From NCBI GenBank assembly GCA_902613655.1, contig CACMHR010000017.1, forward strand, positions 1 to 16,481: a stretch of 16,481 bases of DNA, written 5' to 3'. The translations under genes were made by a program, and so were the position numbers. The stretch comes from Anoxypelagibacter sp902613655. GTDB lineage: Bacteria > Pseudomonadota > Alphaproteobacteria > Pelagibacterales > Pelagibacteraceae. Below, one piece after another: positions 14,653-16,481 of this stretch; the stretch's first letter is position 1; every line of letters starts with the position of its first letter. Below the pieces are notes generated by a model that was given only the letters and a program-made list of their open reading frames with translations, did no database searches and was not told the DNA's origin.

Positions 14653-15255
14653 TTAATAATTAACTTTTATATTAACTTTGCTTTCATTGTACATACTAAT
14701 TTTCATTTTTTTGTCTATAAGATCAACATTTAGCTTATCAGCTGCCACATTCCCCAATGGACCTTCTCCTAATACGTTTCCTTGAACAATTAAATAGTTT
14801 TCAGAATTTACAAAGTTAGCTTTATCTGAGAATAATTTATTTTCTAAATAGTACATCTCAACATTTTCTTCAAACTCCATATCATTTGATATATTATCAT
14901 AAATACCTTTATCGCTTAAAATCTTTAAAGTAGTGCCGTCTTTAAAAAAAAATCTACAAACTATTTTCTTCATATAAATAATATTAGACTCATTTGTAGC
15001 AAATTCAGCATACTCAGCGTTCAATACAAAATCATTATCGTTAGAGTCTTTGCCTTCGTAAGTAATATTTTCGAAAGTGTTAAAACCCTCTTTTTCGATT
15101 ACATCTTTCTCAATTTCCTTTTCAACAACTTTATCTAATGAAATATTTTTATTTCCGCTGTAAAAATATGTAAAAAAAATTATTAATAATCCAAAAGATA
15201 TCAATGAAATTTGTATTAATTTTTTTCTTTTAATTTTGTTTTTACTTAATGCCAT
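14653..15255 (-). CDS. lptC: LptC-like LPS export bridge protein
   Basis: The protein has 200 residues. A basic N-terminus is followed by one transmembrane helix at about 14-33, then an acidic linker and a beta-rich periplasmic part from about 60 on with repeated patterns such as ILSDKGIYDN, LFSDKANFVN and AADKLNVDL, typical of the OstA/LptC jellyroll. LptC anchors the periplasmic bridge to the LptBFG transporter. In most alphaproteobacteria lptA lies between lptC and lptB; here it does not. The first 14 bases overlap kdsD. Confidence 0.8.
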   Translation of the reverse strand: MALSKNKIKRKKLIQISLISFGLLIIFFTYFYSGNKNISLDKVVEKEIEKDVIEKEGFNTFENITYEGKDSNDNDFVLNAEYAEFATNESNIIYMKKIVCRFFFKDGTTLKILSDKGIYDNISNDMEFEENVEMYYLENKLFSDKANFVNSENYLIVQGNVLGEGPLGNVAADKLNVDLIDKKMKISMYNESKVNIKVNY

Positions 15256-16201
15256 GGGTGAGTAGATGGTGAATATGACAAATACCTTTTATTTTGCCCG
15301 AACTAGAAGAAACAATTAGTGATGTAATTTTTTTTTGGTTCATAACAGAAAGTGCTTTATATGCAGTAGTATTTTCATCTATTTTAAATGGATTTCTTGT
15401 TGCAATTTTTTCAATTTTATCATTTTTAGAAAACTTTGCTAAACCACGCCTGCAATCTCCATCAGTTGCAATTGATATTAATTTATTTTTTTTCATAACT
15501 AAAACTAATCCTAGTTTTTTAGCACTAATTACTTTCGCTGCATCACCAATAGTTTTATTTTTATCTATAGTTGGAATTTTTTTGCCACTTGTCATAATAT
15601 CTTTAACTAAAAGAAGGTTTTTTCCAAGACTGCCTCCTTTATGGTACCTTTTAAAAATCTCTTTAGAAAATTTTTTCTTGTATTGAATTGCGGCACACAA
15701 TGAATCGCCTAATACCAAAGTCATAGTTGTACTTGATGTTGGAACAATTGATGAAATATCTGCCTCTTTTACTTTTGGTAATAATAATTTTATATCACTT
15801 GCTTTTAATAAAATACTGCCCTTCAAACTCGCAATACCGATTACTTTAATTGAGAATCTATTTGCATAGTTTAGCATATCAGCTAGTTCTTCTGAATTTC
15901 CTGAATAAGAAAAAATTAAAAGGACATCTTTCTTTTCAATCTGACCCATGTCACCATGTCTTGCTGTACCTGGATCACAAAAAAAACTTGAAACCCCAAT
16001 ACTTGATAATGTTGCAGATACTTTTCTTGCTATTAAACCAGATTTACCAACACCTGCACAAATTACTTTACCTTTACAAGTTGCAAGCACATCAACTGCC
16101 TTAGCAAATGATGAGTTGAAAACTTTATTGATTTTTTTCAATTCAGAAATTTGAACTGCTGCTGATTTTTTTCCAATTTTTATGTAATTTTTTTTACTCA
16201 T
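15242..16201 (-). CDS. kdsD: Arabinose 5-phosphate isomerase (KdsD/KpsF)
   Basis: A 319-residue enzyme converting ribulose 5-phosphate to arabinose 5-phosphate for Kdo synthesis. The SIS domain (about 31-175) contains AGVGKSGLIARK with Lys53, RHGDMGQI (81-88), FSYSGNSEEL (97-106), PTSSTT (154-159) and KRYHKGGSLGKNLL with His187. Two CBS domains follow (about 203-255 and 268-318). The usual HPAEASHGD stretch reads DPGTARHGD, so one conserved Glu is replaced. It overlaps the stop of the upstream RNase D-like gene by one base (TAATG). Confidence 0.92.
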   Translation of the reverse strand: MSKKNYIKIGKKSAAVQISELKKINKVFNSSFAKAVDVLATCKGKVICAGVGKSGLIARKVSATLSSIGVSSFFCDPGTARHGDMGQIEKKDVLLIFSYSGNSEELADMLNYANRFSIKVIGIASLKGSILLKASDIKLLLPKVKEADISSIVPTSSTTMTLVLGDSLCAAIQYKKKFSKEIFKRYHKGGSLGKNLLLVKDIMTSGKKIPTIDKNKTIGDAAKVISAKKLGLVLVMKKNKLISIATDGDCRRGLAKFSKNDKIEKIATRNPFKIDENTTAYKALSVMNQKKITSLIVSSSSGKIKGICHIHHLLTHGIK

Positions 16202-16481
16202 TAATGTTCAAAAATATCAAATTTAAATCCAGATTGGTCTAATTTAATTCTCGTATCTAAAAACTTAATACAGCTCTCATATAAATCCATTCTTTTTTCT
16301 CTGATCAGCATTTTTTCTAACTCTGCTTTTATTTTATGAAGAAAAATTACATCGTTAGCTGCGTACTCTAATTGTTTGGTGCTAAATTCGTTTATATCTT
16401 TATTCCAATCGCTACTACTAGCTCTTTTATCTAAATTTTTATTACAAAATTCGAAAACTAAGTTTTTAAGTCCATGTTGAT
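16201..16481 (-). CDS. Ribonuclease D-like 3'-5' exonuclease, C-terminal part (5' end outside window)
   Basis: The last 92 codons are visible, ending TAA at 16203-16201. GLKNLVFEFCNKNLDKR, SSDWN and QLEYAANDVIFL (37-48 of the visible part) match the third exonuclease motif (Tyr and Asp of DEDDy) of the RNase D family. The C-terminus ends about 45 residues later, with no room for HRDC domains, so this is the short RNase D-like type common next to kdsD in alphaproteobacteria rather than full-length E. coli-like Rnd. Confidence 0.8.
   Translation of the reverse strand, partial: QHGLKNLVFEFCNKNLDKRASSSDWNKDINEFSTKQLEYAANDVIFLHKIKAELEKMLIREKRMDLYESCIKFLDTRIKLDQSGFKFDIFEH

Noticed and set aside
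15850..16154. Plus-strand ORFs opposite kdsD
   Set aside because: They lie wholly inside kdsD on the opposite strand, have biased low-complexity composition and match no family; they are shadows.

Overview
The window is a gene-dense, strongly AT-rich stretch (A+T around 70% by eye) from what is probably a streamlined marine alphaproteobacterium of the SAR11/Pelagibacterales type or a similar low-GC lineage. The evidence is the base composition, the lysine/isoleucine/asparagine-rich proteins, the almost complete absence of intergenic DNA, and the gene order rnd - kdsD - lptC - lptB - aroA - cmk - rpsA - ihfB - pyrF - trpB - trpA - accD - folC, which combines blocks typical of alphaproteobacteria (aroA-cmk-rpsA-ihfB and trpBA-accD-folC next to a thioredoxin gene). 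The assignment rests on pattern recognition, not on a phylogeny.

Region 1 (1-2707, minus strand) is an accessory cluster. It runs from a DUF3047-like exported protein through a TauD/TfdA-type Fe(II)/2-oxoglutarate dioxygenase, a small lipoprotein and a 33-residue membrane peptide that was easy to miss, to an exported NAPE-PLD-like metallo-beta-lactamase that leaves the window. Region 2 (2838-5005, plus strand) starts with a well-signalled 14-codon mini-ORF, followed by an exonuclease I (SbcB)-like nuclease, a small membrane/coiled-coil protein, and a thioredoxin gene. Region 3 (5002-16481, minus strand) is one long, tightly overlapped housekeeping operon: RNase D-like (partial), KdsD, LptC, LptB, AroA, Cmk, ribosomal protein S1, IHF-beta/HU-like, PyrF, TrpB, TrpA, AccD, FolC. 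It covers lipopolysaccharide precursor synthesis and export, aromatic amino acids, nucleotides, translation, fatty acid and folate synthesis. The thioredoxin and folC genes meet tail to tail with a 4-base overlap.

The most striking observation is in the thioredoxin gene. Its active-site codons (Trp-Cys-Gly-Pro-Cys) are split by an extra 48 nucleotides (about 4732-4779) that are GC-rich, fold into a near-perfect 14-bp hairpin with a 3-nt loop, and contain an in-frame TAA directly after Gly codons. The coding sequence resumes in frame at a Gly codon (GGA) and is otherwise intact to the end. The layout (Gly take-off codon, stop codon, hairpin, matched Gly landing codon, gap of about 50 nt) is strongly reminiscent of the translational bypass of phage T4 gene 60. 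Alternatives are a removed mini-intron, a small palindromic mobile element that has killed the gene, or a sequence/assembly artefact.

Several neighbouring enzymes (TrpB, TrpA, AccD, FolC) have substitutions at positions that are nearly invariant in their families. These include simultaneous loss of both partners of the known TrpA Asp56 - TrpB Lys167 inter-subunit salt bridge. trpF and lptA are not at the places where they would be expected.
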